Below, piece by piece: positions 33,865 through 46,732 of a stretch of 64,000 nucleotides of DNA. Position 1 is the first letter of the stretch. Each line of letters starts with the position of its first letter. Origin of the DNA: Haloglycomyces albus DSM 45210. GTDB lineage: Bacteria; Actinomycetota; Actinomycetes; Mycobacteriales; Micromonosporaceae. A program made the translations under genes and the position numbers. Below the pieces are notes generated by a model, which was not told where the DNA came from, ran no database searches, and saw only the letters and a program-made list of their open reading frames with translations. Where the stretch lies: contig NZ_AZUQ01000001.1 of NCBI RefSeq assembly GCF_000527155.1, positions 124,001-188,000 on the forward strand, written 5' to 3'.

Positions 33865-34848
33865 TTAGGACAACCCACCGAAGAGAGTCGTCACCGAACC
33901 GTCGTTGAATACCTCCCAGATCGCCTTGGAGACCAGTGGCGCGATGGAAAGAGTGGTGACCTTTTCGAGGTCACGAGCCTTTTCCGGCAATGGCAGGGTG
34001 TTGGTCACGATGACTTCGCTGACCGGAGCCGCCGCCAAGCGTTCCGTGGCCGGATCCGACAGAATGGGGTGAGTGGTCGCCATGACGACGTCGGCCGCCC
34101 CGGCCTCACGCAGCATCTCCGCCGCCGACACGATCGTCCCTCCGGTATCGATCATGTCGTCGACCAGAACACAGGTCCGGCCTTCGACCTCACCGACGAC
34201 GCGGTTGGCCACAACTTCGTTGGGGCGCAATGGGTCACGTGTCTTGTGAATGAACGCGATCGGGCAGCCGCCGAGACGGTCGGCCCAGCGTTCCACCAGA
34301 CGAACCCGTCCGGAGTCGGGCGAGACGATCGTCAGACGGCGATCGCCGTAATTCTCCTCAACGTGCTTGGCCAATGTCCCCATGGCAAAGAGGTGGTCGA
34401 CCGGTCCGTCGAAGAAACCCTGGATCTGGGCGGTGTGCAGATCGACCGTCAGAATGCGATCCGCACCGGCGGTCTTCAGCAGATCCGCCATGAGCCGTGC
34501 CGAAATGGGTTCCCGACCACGGTGTTTCTTGTCTTGACGTGAATAGGGGTAAAACGGCACTAGAACGGTGATCCGCTTCGCGGATCCCCGCTTCAACGCG
34601 TCCAGCATCAACAGGGTTTCCATGACCCATTCGTTGATGGGATTGGTCATCGACTGGACGACGAACGCGTCACAACCGCGAACGGACTCTTCAAAGCGAA
34701 CGAACACCTCACCGTTCGCGAACGAATACGAGGACGTGGGCGTAGGTGCGACACCCAGGAATTTTCCAATTTCATCAGCCAGTTCCGGATAACCTCTCCC
34801 CGAAAACAGCATGAGATTCTTCGAATTGACGGCTGACATACTAGCCAT
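33865..34848 (-). CDS. prs: Ribose-phosphate pyrophosphokinase
   Basis: A 327-residue enzyme making PRPP from ribose-5-phosphate and ATP for nucleotides, histidine and tryptophan. Motifs: SFANGEVFVRFEESVRG, the PFYPYSRQDKKHRGREPIS flexible loop, and the PRPP loop VLVDDMIDTGGT. ATG 34848 is used, with GGGGG 11 nt upstream; ATG 34839 is an alternative and the frame extends to 34941. It follows glmU by about 208 nt. Confidence 0.93.
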   Translation of the reverse strand: MASMSAVNSKNLMLFSGRGYPELADEIGKFLGVAPTPTSSYSFANGEVFVRFEESVRGCDAFVVQSMTNPINEWVMETLLMLDALKRGSAKRITVLVPFYPYSRQDKKHRGREPISARLMADLLKTAGADRILTVDLHTAQIQGFFDGPVDHLFAMGTLAKHVEENYGDRRLTIVSPDSGRVRLVERWADRLGGCPIAFIHKTRDPLRPNEVVANRVVGEVEGRTCVLVDDMIDTGGTIVSAAEMLREAGAADVVMATTHPILSDPATERLAAAPVSEVIVTNTLPLPEKARDLEKVTTLSIAPLVSKAIWEVFNDGSVTTLFGGLS

Positions 34849-35056
34849 GTTGTAATTGACCCCCGCAAATGCGCAGCAACGAAGACCCGTCGCACGAAGA
34901 GCCGCGGTTTTACCCTTCGAACCGGCATCCCTTGCGCACATCCGACAAGCCGATGACGGCCCAATGACAACTGCTTCGGGCGATCAGGAGAAGACAAGGT
35001 TAAGTGTCCCCCGTCCAGGATGGCATCTTTACAGGGCGGGGGCCAATAGTGTGCTC

Positions 35057-36496
35057 CTACTCTCGGGTGTCGCCTTCCTCCCGCAGGGCCCTTTCCGCGG
35101 CCTCCGCCGTCACCGTGCCGGGACGTTTGTTGGGAACCCAGTCGTCGATATTGCGTTGGCGGGAACGGGCCACGGCCAGTTCACCTGGATGTACGTCGTT
35201 GGTGACGACCGAACCCGCGGCCACGTAGCTTCCGTCGTCGAGGTTGACCGGCGCCACTAGGACGCTGTCGCATCCTACGAAGACCCCGTCACCGATGTCG
35301 GTCCGGTGCTTGTCCACACCGTCGTAATTGGCCACGATCACACCGCAGCCCACATTGGCCTTCTCGCCTACCGTCGTGTCGCCCAGATAGGACAGGTGCG
35401 GTACCTTGCTCCCGCTCCCTACCTCGGAGTTCTTCATCTCCACGAAGGCACCCGCTCGAGACGTCGTTCCGATATTGGATCCGGGGCGCAGGTGAGTGAA
35501 CGGACCGACCGTTGCCTCGGCCCCGATCCGTGCCTGGTCGGCGTGAGTGCGGACGACGGTGGCGTCGGCGTCCACGATGGTGTCGATCAGGGTGCTGTCG
35601 GGCCCGATGGACGCACCCGCGTCCACGGCGGTGGCCCCTTTGAGCTGACAGTTCGGATGGATCGTGACATCGCGCCCGACCGTTACCGTGGCATCGATCC
35701 AGGTGGTCGCGGGATCGTCGATCGTCACTCCCGCCAGCATGAGTTCCCGGTTGATGCGCTCGCGCATGATCGCGCTCAAGGAGGCCAACTGGGCCCGGTT
35801 ATTGCAGCCCAGCACTTCGGTCGGGTCGTCGACGACGTGCGCCCCGATCTGACGCTGGGAGTCACGCAGGATTTCCAGAACGTCGGTGAGGTACTCCTCG
35901 CCCTGTTCGTTGTCCGTGGTGACCTTGTCGAGGGCCTCTCGCAGGGCCGCGACGTCGAAGGCGTACATGCCGGAATTGATTTCGTGAATCGCGCGGGTCG
36001 CGTCGTCGGCATCGCGGTGTTCGACGTTGCGCTCCACTTTCCCCTCCGAGTCACGCACGATGCGTCCCAGCCCGGTGGGGTCGTCCACCACCGCCGTCAG
36101 GACCGTGGCCGCATTGTCGTGTTTCTCGTGCGTGTCGACGAGCGCTTGAAAGGTCTCGGCCCGTATCAACGGTGCGTCGCCCACGGTGACGACGACCGTT
36201 CCGGTCATGTCGGGACTGGCGTCCAAGGCCACCCGCACCGCGTGCCCCGTGCCGTTCTGTTCCGCCTGGAGAGCGGTTTCGGCGTCGGGAAAACTCTGAT
36301 CCAGATAATCCGTCACTTGATCGGCGGCTGCCCCCACAACGACGACTCGGCGCTGTGGTCGAATGGAGCCGACGGCCCGGAGAACATGCCCCAAGAGGGT
36401 CCTACCCAAGATGGGGTGCAGGACTTTGGGCTTCGATGACTTCATTCTCGTACCCAGCCCGGCGGCCAGGATAATGGAGTGGCGCTCTTTACTCAT
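35057..36496 (-). CDS. glmU: Bifunctional GlcNAc-1-P uridyltransferase / GlcN-1-P acetyltransferase
   Basis: A 479-residue enzyme making UDP-GlcNAc for the cell wall. The N-terminal uridyltransferase has LAAGLGTRMKSSKPKVLHP; the C-terminal left-handed beta-helix (hexapeptide repeats) carries the acetyltransferase site (VEMKNSEVGSGSKVPHLSYL). The ATG at 36496 is 7 nt after TAAGAT, a leaderless -10, and is preferred over ATG 36505. glmM lies at 38589, so two steps of UDP-GlcNAc synthesis sit close together. Confidence 0.94.
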   Translation of the reverse strand: MSKERHSIILAAGLGTRMKSSKPKVLHPILGRTLLGHVLRAVGSIRPQRRVVVVGAAADQVTDYLDQSFPDAETALQAEQNGTGHAVRVALDASPDMTGTVVVTVGDAPLIRAETFQALVDTHEKHDNAATVLTAVVDDPTGLGRIVRDSEGKVERNVEHRDADDATRAIHEINSGMYAFDVAALREALDKVTTDNEQGEEYLTDVLEILRDSQRQIGAHVVDDPTEVLGCNNRAQLASLSAIMRERINRELMLAGVTIDDPATTWIDATVTVGRDVTIHPNCQLKGATAVDAGASIGPDSTLIDTIVDADATVVRTHADQARIGAEATVGPFTHLRPGSNIGTTSRAGAFVEMKNSEVGSGSKVPHLSYLGDTTVGEKANVGCGVIVANYDGVDKHRTDIGDGVFVGCDSVLVAPVNLDDGSYVAAGSVVTNDVHPGELAVARSRQRNIDDWVPNKRPGTVTAEAAERALREEGDTRE

Positions 36497-36554
36497 CACC
36501 GTCATCTTAGCGGTGGCGGTGGGCGGCTGGAGCGGTCACCCACCATCGAAAAGC

Positions 36555-36625
36555 TGGCCCGCCAGGACTCGAACCTGGAATGGCTGAACCAAAATCAGCA
36601 GTGTTGCCTATTACACCACGGGCCA
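36555..36625 (-). tRNA. tRNA-Gln (anticodon TTG)
   Basis: On the minus strand the acceptor stem TGGCCCG pairs with CGGGCCA, anticodon stem GCTGA/TCAGC encloses loop TTTTGGT with anticodon TTG, and the T arm is CCAGG-TTCGAGT-CCTGG. The discriminator is G and CCA is not encoded. Total 71 nt. It sits upstream of glmU, as in other actinobacteria. Confidence 0.92.
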
Positions 36626-36689
36626 TTTCCATTTGTGGACGCGTGCCTCGGAGCGATCGTCCGAAATGCGCGCGTCCACGATAATACTA

Positions 36690-37484
36690 CTATTGGTTGG
36701 CCCACACGAATCGGGGGACCTGTGAGTAAATGTCAATGAGGAAGTCCAGATACAGAAAAACGTCCTCGAAGTTCAGCCCACCGGCCCGCCAGGTCAACAA
36801 CCATTGGCCTTCGAACCGCCATTCATTGTGCAGGGCGCGAGGGTCGGAAAGCATCCATTCCATCGTGCGGGGATGAATGATGTCGAAAGCGAAACGACGA
36901 CTGTCACAATTGATTTTGTAATGATTGTTGAAGGCCTGGTTTTCAAAATCGATGTCGGCGGTGAAACGCCGCGACCACCAACCTTCGTGTCCGATGTCGA
37001 GTCGGGGCCGCGGAGCGGGTAGTCCGATCGCGGCCACTTGGAAGGGATGGCTCTCCCTGTCCTTACCGAATCCGGTCGTGTACTGGTAGTGGAAGAACAT
37101 CACGTGCATTCCGCGATATTGCCCGCGGAACACGTCCATCCCCATTCGCGAGCTTCCCTCTTGAAACGGTTCACCCGTGGAGAGCTCGGCGACGGTGTCG
37201 TCACGCGGTTCGTAATGGAATCCGTTTTGAGCGGCCCAGGCGCGGTATTCGCGTACCTTCTTCTTGCGCAGCCATACCATCAACCCGATGAGCGGTACCG
37301 CGATGATGATCACGAACACGAGGACCACCCAGTCGGTTTCCCCGCTACTGCTACTACCTCGAACGGCACCGTCGGTCCATCCCGATGCCCCGGCCGCCAT
37401 CCACGAGGGTATGAATCGGTCCAGCAGAAGGGTGCCTTTCTCTAGCGCTGCGGCGCCAACCTGAACGAGGGTGCCAGGCAACAT
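36690..37484 (-). CDS. Membrane-anchored hypothetical protein downstream of LemA
   Basis: A 264-residue protein with one clear membrane helix (about 51-71, DWVVLVFVIIIAVPLIGLMVW) followed by KKKVREYRAW and a cytosolic domain of about 190 residues (EYRAWAAQNGFHYEPRDD, QAFNNHYKINCDSRRFAFDI). This arrangement resembles actinobacterial proteins often paired with LemA (DUF3137-like). It begins 27 nt after the lemA stop, so the two share an operon. Function is unknown. Confidence 0.65.
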   Translation of the reverse strand: MLPGTLVQVGAAALEKGTLLLDRFIPSWMAAGASGWTDGAVRGSSSSGETDWVVLVFVIIIAVPLIGLMVWLRKKKVREYRAWAAQNGFHYEPRDDTVAELSTGEPFQEGSSRMGMDVFRGQYRGMHVMFFHYQYTTGFGKDRESHPFQVAAIGLPAPRPRLDIGHEGWWSRRFTADIDFENQAFNNHYKINCDSRRFAFDIIHPRTMEWMLSDPRALHNEWRFEGQWLLTWRAGGLNFEDVFLYLDFLIDIYSQVPRFVWANQ

Positions 37485-37511
37485 GTGTCGGTCCTTTCCG
37501 GGGAGGAGGCT

Positions 37512-38393
37512 CTAACCGTGTCCGGGAGGAGGCGGCGGCTGGTGTCCGTAGCCGGGTTGCTGCGGCTGCTGCGGCGGAGGTGGTTGTTGCCCGTAGCCGG
37601 GAGGCGGCATCTGCTGCCCGCCCGGTTGCGGCTGGCCGTATCCGGGCATCTGTTGCGGTTGTTGCGGCTGCTGTGGGGGTGCGGGCTGGGGGGCCTGCTG
37701 CTGGGGAATCTGCCCTGGCGCGTTGGGAGGGGGCATTTGTGGCTGGCCCTGCGGTGGAGCCGGAGGAGCGGGTTGCTGATGCGCTCCAGGCTGCATATAG
37801 CTCGGATCCCCCGCACCGCGCAGGTTGGGGCTCTGACGCGCCTCGGGAGAGTCGAGTTCAAAGTACTCTTCGGGAGGGAAATCCCCGAACTTCGCGGAGA
37901 TGTTTCCGGGAAAGACTTGAGTGGCGGTATTGTATTCGCGCACATTGGCGTTGTAGAAACGGCGGGGTGCCGCGATACGGTTTTCAGTGTCCACAATTTC
38001 CTGTTGTGCTTGCAGGAAGTTTTGATTCGTCTTCAATTCGGGGTACTGTTCCTGCATCATAATGACGCCTCGAACAGCTTGGGTCAGTTGACCTTCGGCT
38101 TGCCCTTGGGCCGCGTGACCGGCCTGCGGGTTCTGTCGAGTCTGCATCGCCATGGAACGTGCCTGTGCGACCTGCACCAGAGTGGCGTTCTCCGCCCCGG
38201 CGGCCTGCTGCACCACGTACATCAGATTGTCAAGCAAGTCGTAGCGACGCTGCAATTCGACATCGATTTGTGCCCACGACTCTTGCGTTATGTTTCGCAA
38301 ACGGACCAACTTATTGTGACTGCTCATCACAATAATTGCCAAAATAATGAAAATCGCAAATAGCGCGACCAATGAAATTACCACTGGAACCAT
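37512..38393 (-). CDS. lemA: LemA-family protein with Pro/Gln-rich tail
   Basis: A 293-residue protein: one N-terminal membrane helix (about 3-23), a LemA helical bundle (about 25-180; HNKLVRLRNITQESWAQID, RFYNANVREYNT, VFPGNISAKFGDF) and a tail of about 100 residues made almost only of Pro, Gln, Gly, Met and Tyr. Tails like this can drive weak multivalent binding. ATG 38393 lies 7 nt after TATGCT, a leaderless -10. LemA's role is not established. It heads a two-gene operon. Confidence 0.85.
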   Translation of the reverse strand: MVPVVISLVALFAIFIILAIIVMSSHNKLVRLRNITQESWAQIDVELQRRYDLLDNLMYVVQQAAGAENATLVQVAQARSMAMQTRQNPQAGHAAQGQAEGQLTQAVRGVIMMQEQYPELKTNQNFLQAQQEIVDTENRIAAPRRFYNANVREYNTATQVFPGNISAKFGDFPPEEYFELDSPEARQSPNLRGAGDPSYMQPGAHQQPAPPAPPQGQPQMPPPNAPGQIPQQQAPQPAPPQQPQQPQQMPGYGQPQPGGQQMPPPGYGQQPPPPQQPQQPGYGHQPPPPPGHG

Positions 38394-38588
38394 ACGATGA
38401 AGCATAACCCATCGGTGCCACTGGAATCCTAGGGCGGCAAACGATGATCGCAAAGATCGTCGATTCCCCGCATACGTGGTAATCGCGGGAAGTAATGTGG
38501 GCCAAACCCGTTGGCGGCCGCCGAAACAGACGACGGCCCCTGACCGCGAATCGTCGATCCGCCGCTACGCCGGACTCAGCCGACCCTC

Positions 38589-39935
38589 TTAGCCGGCGTG
38601 ATCGATAGCGACCGAACGCAATACGGCCACCAGGTCGTTGGCGACCGATTCGGCCACCGCCACCTCGGACGACTCCACCATGACACGCACCAAGGGTTCG
38701 GTTCCGGAGGGACGCAACAGCACACGTCCGTCGTCTCCCAACTCGTCCTTCCAGTGCGCCACCCTGTCGCGTACCGGTTCGGCGTCCATGATTCCCTTGT
38801 CCTCCACCGGAACGTTGATCAACACTTGAGGTGCGGCAGTGTAGATTTCCGCCAGCTCCCGCAGCGAACGCCCCGTCTCCGCCATCCGCGCCAAGAGCAG
38901 AACGGCCGTCAAAGAACCGTCACCAGTGGTGGCATAGCGCGGCACCACGATGTGCCCGGACTGCTCCCCTCCAAGGGACAGGTCGGATTCGATAAGGCGT
39001 TCCAGAACGTAGCGGTCACCGACCTTGGTGGTTTCCAGTGCGATTCCTTCACGCTGCATCGCCTGGTGAAGGCCGAGGTTACTCATGACCGTCGCAACCA
39101 GGGTGTTCTTGTTGAGCTGCCCGCGTTCCTTCATCGCGGAGGCGAGGACGGCCATGATGGCGTCTCCGTCCACCACCTCCCCGGAGGCGTCTACCGCGAG
39201 ACACCGGTCGGCGTCCCCGTCCAAGGCGATGCCCAAGTCGGCCCGGCGATCCGCGACCTCACGCCGCAGGCCGTCGATATGGGTGGATCCGGCGTTTTCA
39301 TTGATGTTGAGTCCGTTGGGATCGCCGTTGACAACCGTCACGTGCGCCCCGCAAGCGCGCAGGATATCGGGGGTGACGGTAGCGGCGGCACCGTTCGCGG
39401 GGTCGAGAACGACCGAAAGCGACGACAGAGATTGATCGCATGTGGACACGACATGATCGATGTAGCGTTGACGCGCACCGGAGTCCCTCGTGACAGCACC
39501 GAGCTCTGAGCCTTGCGGGCGGGGCAACTCCACGTCCATCGCCGACTCGATCGCGTCTTCGACATCGTCGGGCAACTTGCGTCCCCCGGCGGCGAAGAAC
39601 TTGATGCCGTTGTCGGGCATCGGATTATGGCTGGCCGAAATCATGACTCCGAAGTCCGCACCCAGCACGTCGGTGAGATAGGCGGTCGCGGGCGTGGGAA
39701 CGACACCTACGTCCACGACGTCCGCGCCTGCCGAACTCAACCCCGCCACCGAGGCGGCCTTAAGCATACCGCCGGACAGGCGTCCGTCGTCGGCAATGAT
39801 CACTTTGGGCTTGGTGCCCTCCGAACCGCGCAAAACCGTCGCGGCGGCCTCACTGAGCCGCAAGGCCAATTCGGGCGTCAACGTCGCATTGGCGCGCCCC
39901 CGCACGCCATCGGTCCCAAACAATCGAGCCACCAT
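38589..39935 (-). CDS. glmM: Phosphoglucosamine mutase
   Basis: A 448-residue alpha-D-phosphohexomutase that converts glucosamine-6-phosphate to glucosamine-1-phosphate, the substrate of GlmU. The start MVARLFGTDGVRGRAN, the phosphoserine loop ISASHNPMPDNGIKFF, the metal loop DGDADR and the GEQSGHI specificity loop are all present. It lies downstream of rplM-rpsI with about 385 nt between, which hold a large hairpin at 40114-40186 and no gene. Confidence 0.95.
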   Translation of the reverse strand: MVARLFGTDGVRGRANATLTPELALRLSEAAATVLRGSEGTKPKVIIADDGRLSGGMLKAASVAGLSSAGADVVDVGVVPTPATAYLTDVLGADFGVMISASHNPMPDNGIKFFAAGGRKLPDDVEDAIESAMDVELPRPQGSELGAVTRDSGARQRYIDHVVSTCDQSLSSLSVVLDPANGAAATVTPDILRACGAHVTVVNGDPNGLNINENAGSTHIDGLRREVADRRADLGIALDGDADRCLAVDASGEVVDGDAIMAVLASAMKERGQLNKNTLVATVMSNLGLHQAMQREGIALETTKVGDRYVLERLIESDLSLGGEQSGHIVVPRYATTGDGSLTAVLLLARMAETGRSLRELAEIYTAAPQVLINVPVEDKGIMDAEPVRDRVAHWKDELGDDGRVLLRPSGTEPLVRVMVESSEVAVAESVANDLVAVLRSVAIDHAG

Positions 39936-40113
39936 TCAACCTCATTCACTACTCGGTGACATTGTGTACGTCATTGTATTCAAGTCGATATTGGAAACGG
40001 ATTCGAACACCGACCGTCTCCTCGTCCCTGAACGGTCGGCCCGAAACCACGTTTTACCTGGTACATTCGCCGAACCGGTGACCTGTTACCGGGTGTTCGG
40101 CCCCAATAAGCAA

Positions 40114-40186
40114 TCGAGGGGTTATCGCTGTCCGTTCCGCCCGAACCCAGATTCGGATCGGTGGGAGAACAGCGATAACCCCTCGA
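40114..40186. repeat. Perfect 18-bp inverted repeat, large hairpin
   Basis: Arms TCGAGGGGTTATCGCTGT (40114-40131) and ACAGCGATAACCCCTCGA (40169-40186) are perfect complements around a 37-nt loop that contains a smaller CCGAA/TTCGG stem. It lies between rpsI and glmM. There is no clear U-run on either side. It could be a mini mobile element remnant, a structured RNA or a transcription-stopping structure. Confidence 0.75.
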
Positions 40187-40320
40187 TGTCGGCATCTCCG
40201 CGGATGACCCGGAAATGCTCAACGCCCCGGACGACAGTGTCGGCCACCGTACGCTGACGGTGGCCACGGCCCGGCACGGACCCGGCCGTGCCTTTCCATA
40301 CCACTGTCCGAATGGGACAT

Positions 40321-40806
40321 TTAGCGCTTCGAGTATTGCGGCGCCTTGCGGGCCTTCTTGAGACCGTACTTCTTGCTTTCCTTCTCACGAGCGTCCCGAG
40401 TGAGGAAACCGGCGCTCTTCAGCGCACCACGCAGGTTGGGGTCGATTTCAACCAGGGCGCGGGCGACGGCCATGCGCAACGCGCCGGCCTGGCCACTGGG
40501 GCCACCGCCGGTCAGGTTGGCGAGAACGTCGTACTGCTCCAGCGTCTCGGTGAGAGTGAGCGGATCGGTGATCGTCTGCTGGTGGACCTTACTCGGAAAG
40601 TAGTCGTCCAGCGACTTCTTGTTCGCGGTGAACTTGCCGGTTCCCGGTACGAGACGAACCCGAGCGATGGCCTGCTTACGGCGACCGACGGTCTGCACCG
40701 GACGGTCGGTGGGAACGGCGGGGACGGTGGGAACGGCAGGAGCCGCTGCCACGTCGGCCGGAACCTCGGCCGCGACTTCTTCGGTGACTTCGTTCTGATC
40801 AGTCAT
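40321..40806 (-). CDS. rpsI: Ribosomal protein uS9
   Basis: A 161-residue small-subunit protein. The conserved body runs from [20 protein letters not shown] to the C-terminal [17 protein letters not shown] tail that reaches the P-site tRNA. An Ala/Glu/Val-rich extension of about 35 residues precedes the core, common in actinobacteria. It is 24 nt downstream of rplM. Confidence 0.97.
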   Translation of the reverse strand: MTDQNEVTEEVAAEVPADVAAAPAVPTVPAVPTDRPVQTVGRRKQAIARVRLVPGTGKFTANKKSLDDYFPSKVHQQTITDPLTLTETLEQYDVLANLTGGGPSGQAGALRMAVARALVEIDPNLRGALKSAGFLTRDAREKESKKYGLKKARKAPQYSKR

Positions 40807-40830
40807 TTAATATGCTCCTTAGCCCCGCGC

Positions 40831-41274
40831 CTACTGCGCGACCTTCGTGATCTCGTACTGCTTGGGCTGCTGGGCCGCGTGCGGGTGGTTCTCCCCCGCG
40901 TACACCTTCAGCTTCTTGAACATGGCGCGACCAAGCTTGGTCTTCGGCAGCATGCCGCGGACGGCCTTCTCAACGACCTTGTGCGGAGCTCTTTCCATGA
41001 ATTCAGCGTAGGATTGTTCCTTGAGACCGCCCGGGTAACCGGAGTGGCGGTAGGCTTTCTTGTCCCGGAGTTTGTTACGGGTCAACACGGCCTTTTCCGC
41101 ATTCACGATGATGACGTAGTCACCCATGTCGGTGTTAGGCGTGAATGTGGCCTTGTGTTTTCCCCGGAGGATTTGGGCTGCGTGTGTCGCTAGCCGACCC
41201 AACACTACGTCGGTAGCGTCGATCACGAGCCACTGCCGGTCGATGTCGGCCGGCTTAGGGCTGAACGTACGCAC
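40831..41274 (-). CDS. rplM: Ribosomal protein uL13
   Basis: A 147-residue large-subunit protein with the motif [19 protein letters not shown] and [15 protein letters not shown]. It heads the rplM-rpsI operon. The 350 nt upstream to the DinB gene contain no gene; a promoter and the L13 leader must lie there, but I see no convincing structure. Confidence 0.97.
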   Translation of the reverse strand: MRTFSPKPADIDRQWLVIDATDVVLGRLATHAAQILRGKHKATFTPNTDMGDYVIIVNAEKAVLTRNKLRDKKAYRHSGYPGGLKEQSYAEFMERAPHKVVEKAVRGMLPKTKLGRAMFKKLKVYAGENHPHAAQQPKQYEITKVAQ

Positions 41275-41621
41275 AGGCTTACCTAGCTTTCGTTGTCAGT
41301 GTGGAACGAACCCCCCGGATCGGGAGGCCGCCTGGATGTCGGTCTACAGGGTGCGGCCTGTCATGACGACCGAGATCCGTCGGACAGCGCCGGGAGGACA
41401 TCGCCTCTCACGGCACTCGCACAACGGCGTCCAGTCTACTTGACGCTGTGAACCAGCGAGGACGCAGGTGGAGTGATGTTGGCTACGCGAAACCGGGATC
41501 CCACCCGGCCCGTGCGCGACCGCAACGGACGCAGCGAAATATTCGTCGAGGATGTCGTAGGCCGTCGCTAGTATGGCGTTCCCGGGAAAACGACATACAC
41601 CTCAAAGTAGAAAGAGCACAC

Positions 41622-42182
41622 ATGAGCGGCGCAATCGTCGACACCGTCGGCAATGAAACGGAAACCAGCCTGGCCTACCTACGGCAGCAACGTGAGACGT
41701 TTCGCTTCATCGTGCACGGCCTCACCAAGGAGCAGCTGCGTTCCACACCCACCCAGAGTGAAATGTCGCTGGAGTGGCTGCTCACCCATATCGCGACGGT
41801 GGAGAACAACTTCGCCCAATTGATCGCGACCGGAACAGGCGACGCGATCATGGCGTCCCTGACGGCCGAGAAGAAGGAGGAAGAGCGCGACGTCGATACC
41901 CTCCTGGACGCCATTACCGCGCTGGGCGCCACGACCGACGACCTCGTCCGAGAGAAGGGTCTCGACCACGAGGTTCCCATTCCACCCGAGGTCCCCTGGT
42001 TCCCCAAGAACCGGACGCACTGGAACGTACGCTGGGTCGTCAATCACTTGATCGAGGAATATGCCCGCCACGCGGGACACGCCGACATGCTCCGTGAGGC
42101 CATCGACGGCAAAACCATGTTCGAACTCCAGTCGATGGTGGAAGGCTGGCACGAGCAGTACCTCGCCTGGACGGGCAACTGA
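41622..42182 (+). CDS. DinB/DUF664-family protein
   Basis: A 186-residue four-helix protein of the DinB/DUF664 group. Metal-binding His are expected in WLLTHIATVENNF and in the HLIEEYARHAGHADMLREAI motif, a hallmark of DUF664. Some actinobacterial members use mycothiol as thiol cofactor. ATG 41622 follows AGAAAGAG; a TAGTAT -10 candidate lies at 41569. Substrate unknown. Confidence 0.8.
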   Translation: MSGAIVDTVGNETETSLAYLRQQRETFRFIVHGLTKEQLRSTPTQSEMSLEWLLTHIATVENNFAQLIATGTGDAIMASLTAEKKEEERDVDTLLDAITALGATTDDLVREKGLDHEVPIPPEVPWFPKNRTHWNVRWVVNHLIEEYARHAGHADMLREAIDGKTMFELQSMVEGWHEQYLAWTGN

Positions 42183-42225
42183 AGCCGGGCCGGGACCGGC
42201 GGAACTCGCCGGTCCCGGCTGGGAA

Positions 42226-45589
<3,364 letters not shown>

Positions 45590-45615
45590 CTATGGAAAAG
45601 CTCGACGATCTGGAA

Positions 45616-46728
45616 TTAGAGGCGGGTAGCCCAGCGACCGGTCACGAATCTGTCGTCGGGTGTGACGGGAAAGTTCGGATTCCACGCACCCCAACGCAAG
45701 GGATCAAAGCTGCTGGGTGCGAGGGAACTGCTTCCGGACGCGACCAATTCCGACACGCTCGTCGCCGTAGCGGGAGCCAGCGCGATTCCGTGGCGATAGT
45801 GACCGGCGGCGACAATGGTGGTCTCGTCGACGTATCCGAGCAGTGGGCGATTGTCCGGGCCGGTCGGTCGATAGCCGACCGTCACTTCTTCCAAGCGGTA
45901 TTCCCGTACCTCGGGTACCAGCGCGGCGGCGTACCGCAAGAGATCCAAGGTCGCCCCGGCGGTGCCGTGCCCGGGGTCGGTGATTTCGTCGGACGTTGCC
46001 CCGACCACCAGTTCCCCATTGAGACGTGGCACGAGATACACCGAGTTGTCATCCACAATCGACCTGACGGTGTGCCCGGGAAGGTCAGTCGTTCCCTTGA
46101 GACGCAACACGACACCTCGTACCGGTCGAATGGGAAGGTCAAAGGCGCGCGCCTGATTTCCCGTGGCGAGGACGACCCGATCGGCGTCCAACCGCCTGAT
46201 GTCGTGAACGTCCTGCGGCACGAATTCGACCCCCGTACCTTCACACGCCACCCACAGGGCTCGCAGCACAGCGCGTGGGTCCACCGCCTGATCGGTAGTG
46301 ACCAGGTGCGCTTCGCGACAGCTGGAACTGAGCAGAGGCTCGGTGCGTCGCAGGCGGCGAACACCGATCGTCTCCACCGGAAGCCGCAGGCGCTGATACA
46401 GAGTCACCTGCCGCCGAACCGCGGCGCGATCGGACTCGTTCCATCCCAAAAGGATCGTAGGATGAGCACGATAGGACAATTCTATGTCGCTCACCGCCTC
46501 AAGACGCCGAGCGAAATCGGGCCACTGCGAGACCGATTCCACGGCAAAGGGAACCAAATCCTCTTCGCCGAACTCGGCCTCCGTGACCGCGGCCAGCATT
46601 CCGGCCGCCGCATGAGTGGCCGCTCGTTGCGGTGACCCGTCGTAGACGGTCACGACGTGACCGTCCTCGGACAGCCGCCAAGCGGCGGAGAGGCCGATGA
46701 TGCCTGCTCCGAGAATGGAAATACGCAT
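45616..46728 (-). CDS. thiO: Glycine oxidase ThiO
   Basis: A 370-residue FAD-dependent oxidase giving iminoglycine for ThiG. The dinucleotide motif ISILGAGIIGLSAAWRLSEDG begins the protein and GYRPTGPDNRPLLGY is the C-terminal FAD contact. ATG 46728 follows GGAGGAG; an upstream open frame overlaps thiE in another frame. Use of ThiO instead of ThiH marks aerobic thiazole synthesis. Confidence 0.92.
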   Translation of the reverse strand: MRISILGAGIIGLSAAWRLSEDGHVVTVYDGSPQRAATHAAAGMLAAVTEAEFGEEDLVPFAVESVSQWPDFARRLEAVSDIELSYRAHPTILLGWNESDRAAVRRQVTLYQRLRLPVETIGVRRLRRTEPLLSSSCREAHLVTTDQAVDPRAVLRALWVACEGTGVEFVPQDVHDIRRLDADRVVLATGNQARAFDLPIRPVRGVVLRLKGTTDLPGHTVRSIVDDNSVYLVPRLNGELVVGATSDEITDPGHGTAGATLDLLRYAAALVPEVREYRLEEVTVGYRPTGPDNRPLLGYVDETTIVAAGHYRHGIALAPATATSVSELVASGSSSLAPSSFDPLRWGAWNPNFPVTPDDRFVTGRWATRL

Positions 46729-46732
46729 CCGT

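Noticed and set aside
35306-36439. Open frame of 377 codons opposite glmU
   Set aside because: Shadow of glmU; no motifs.
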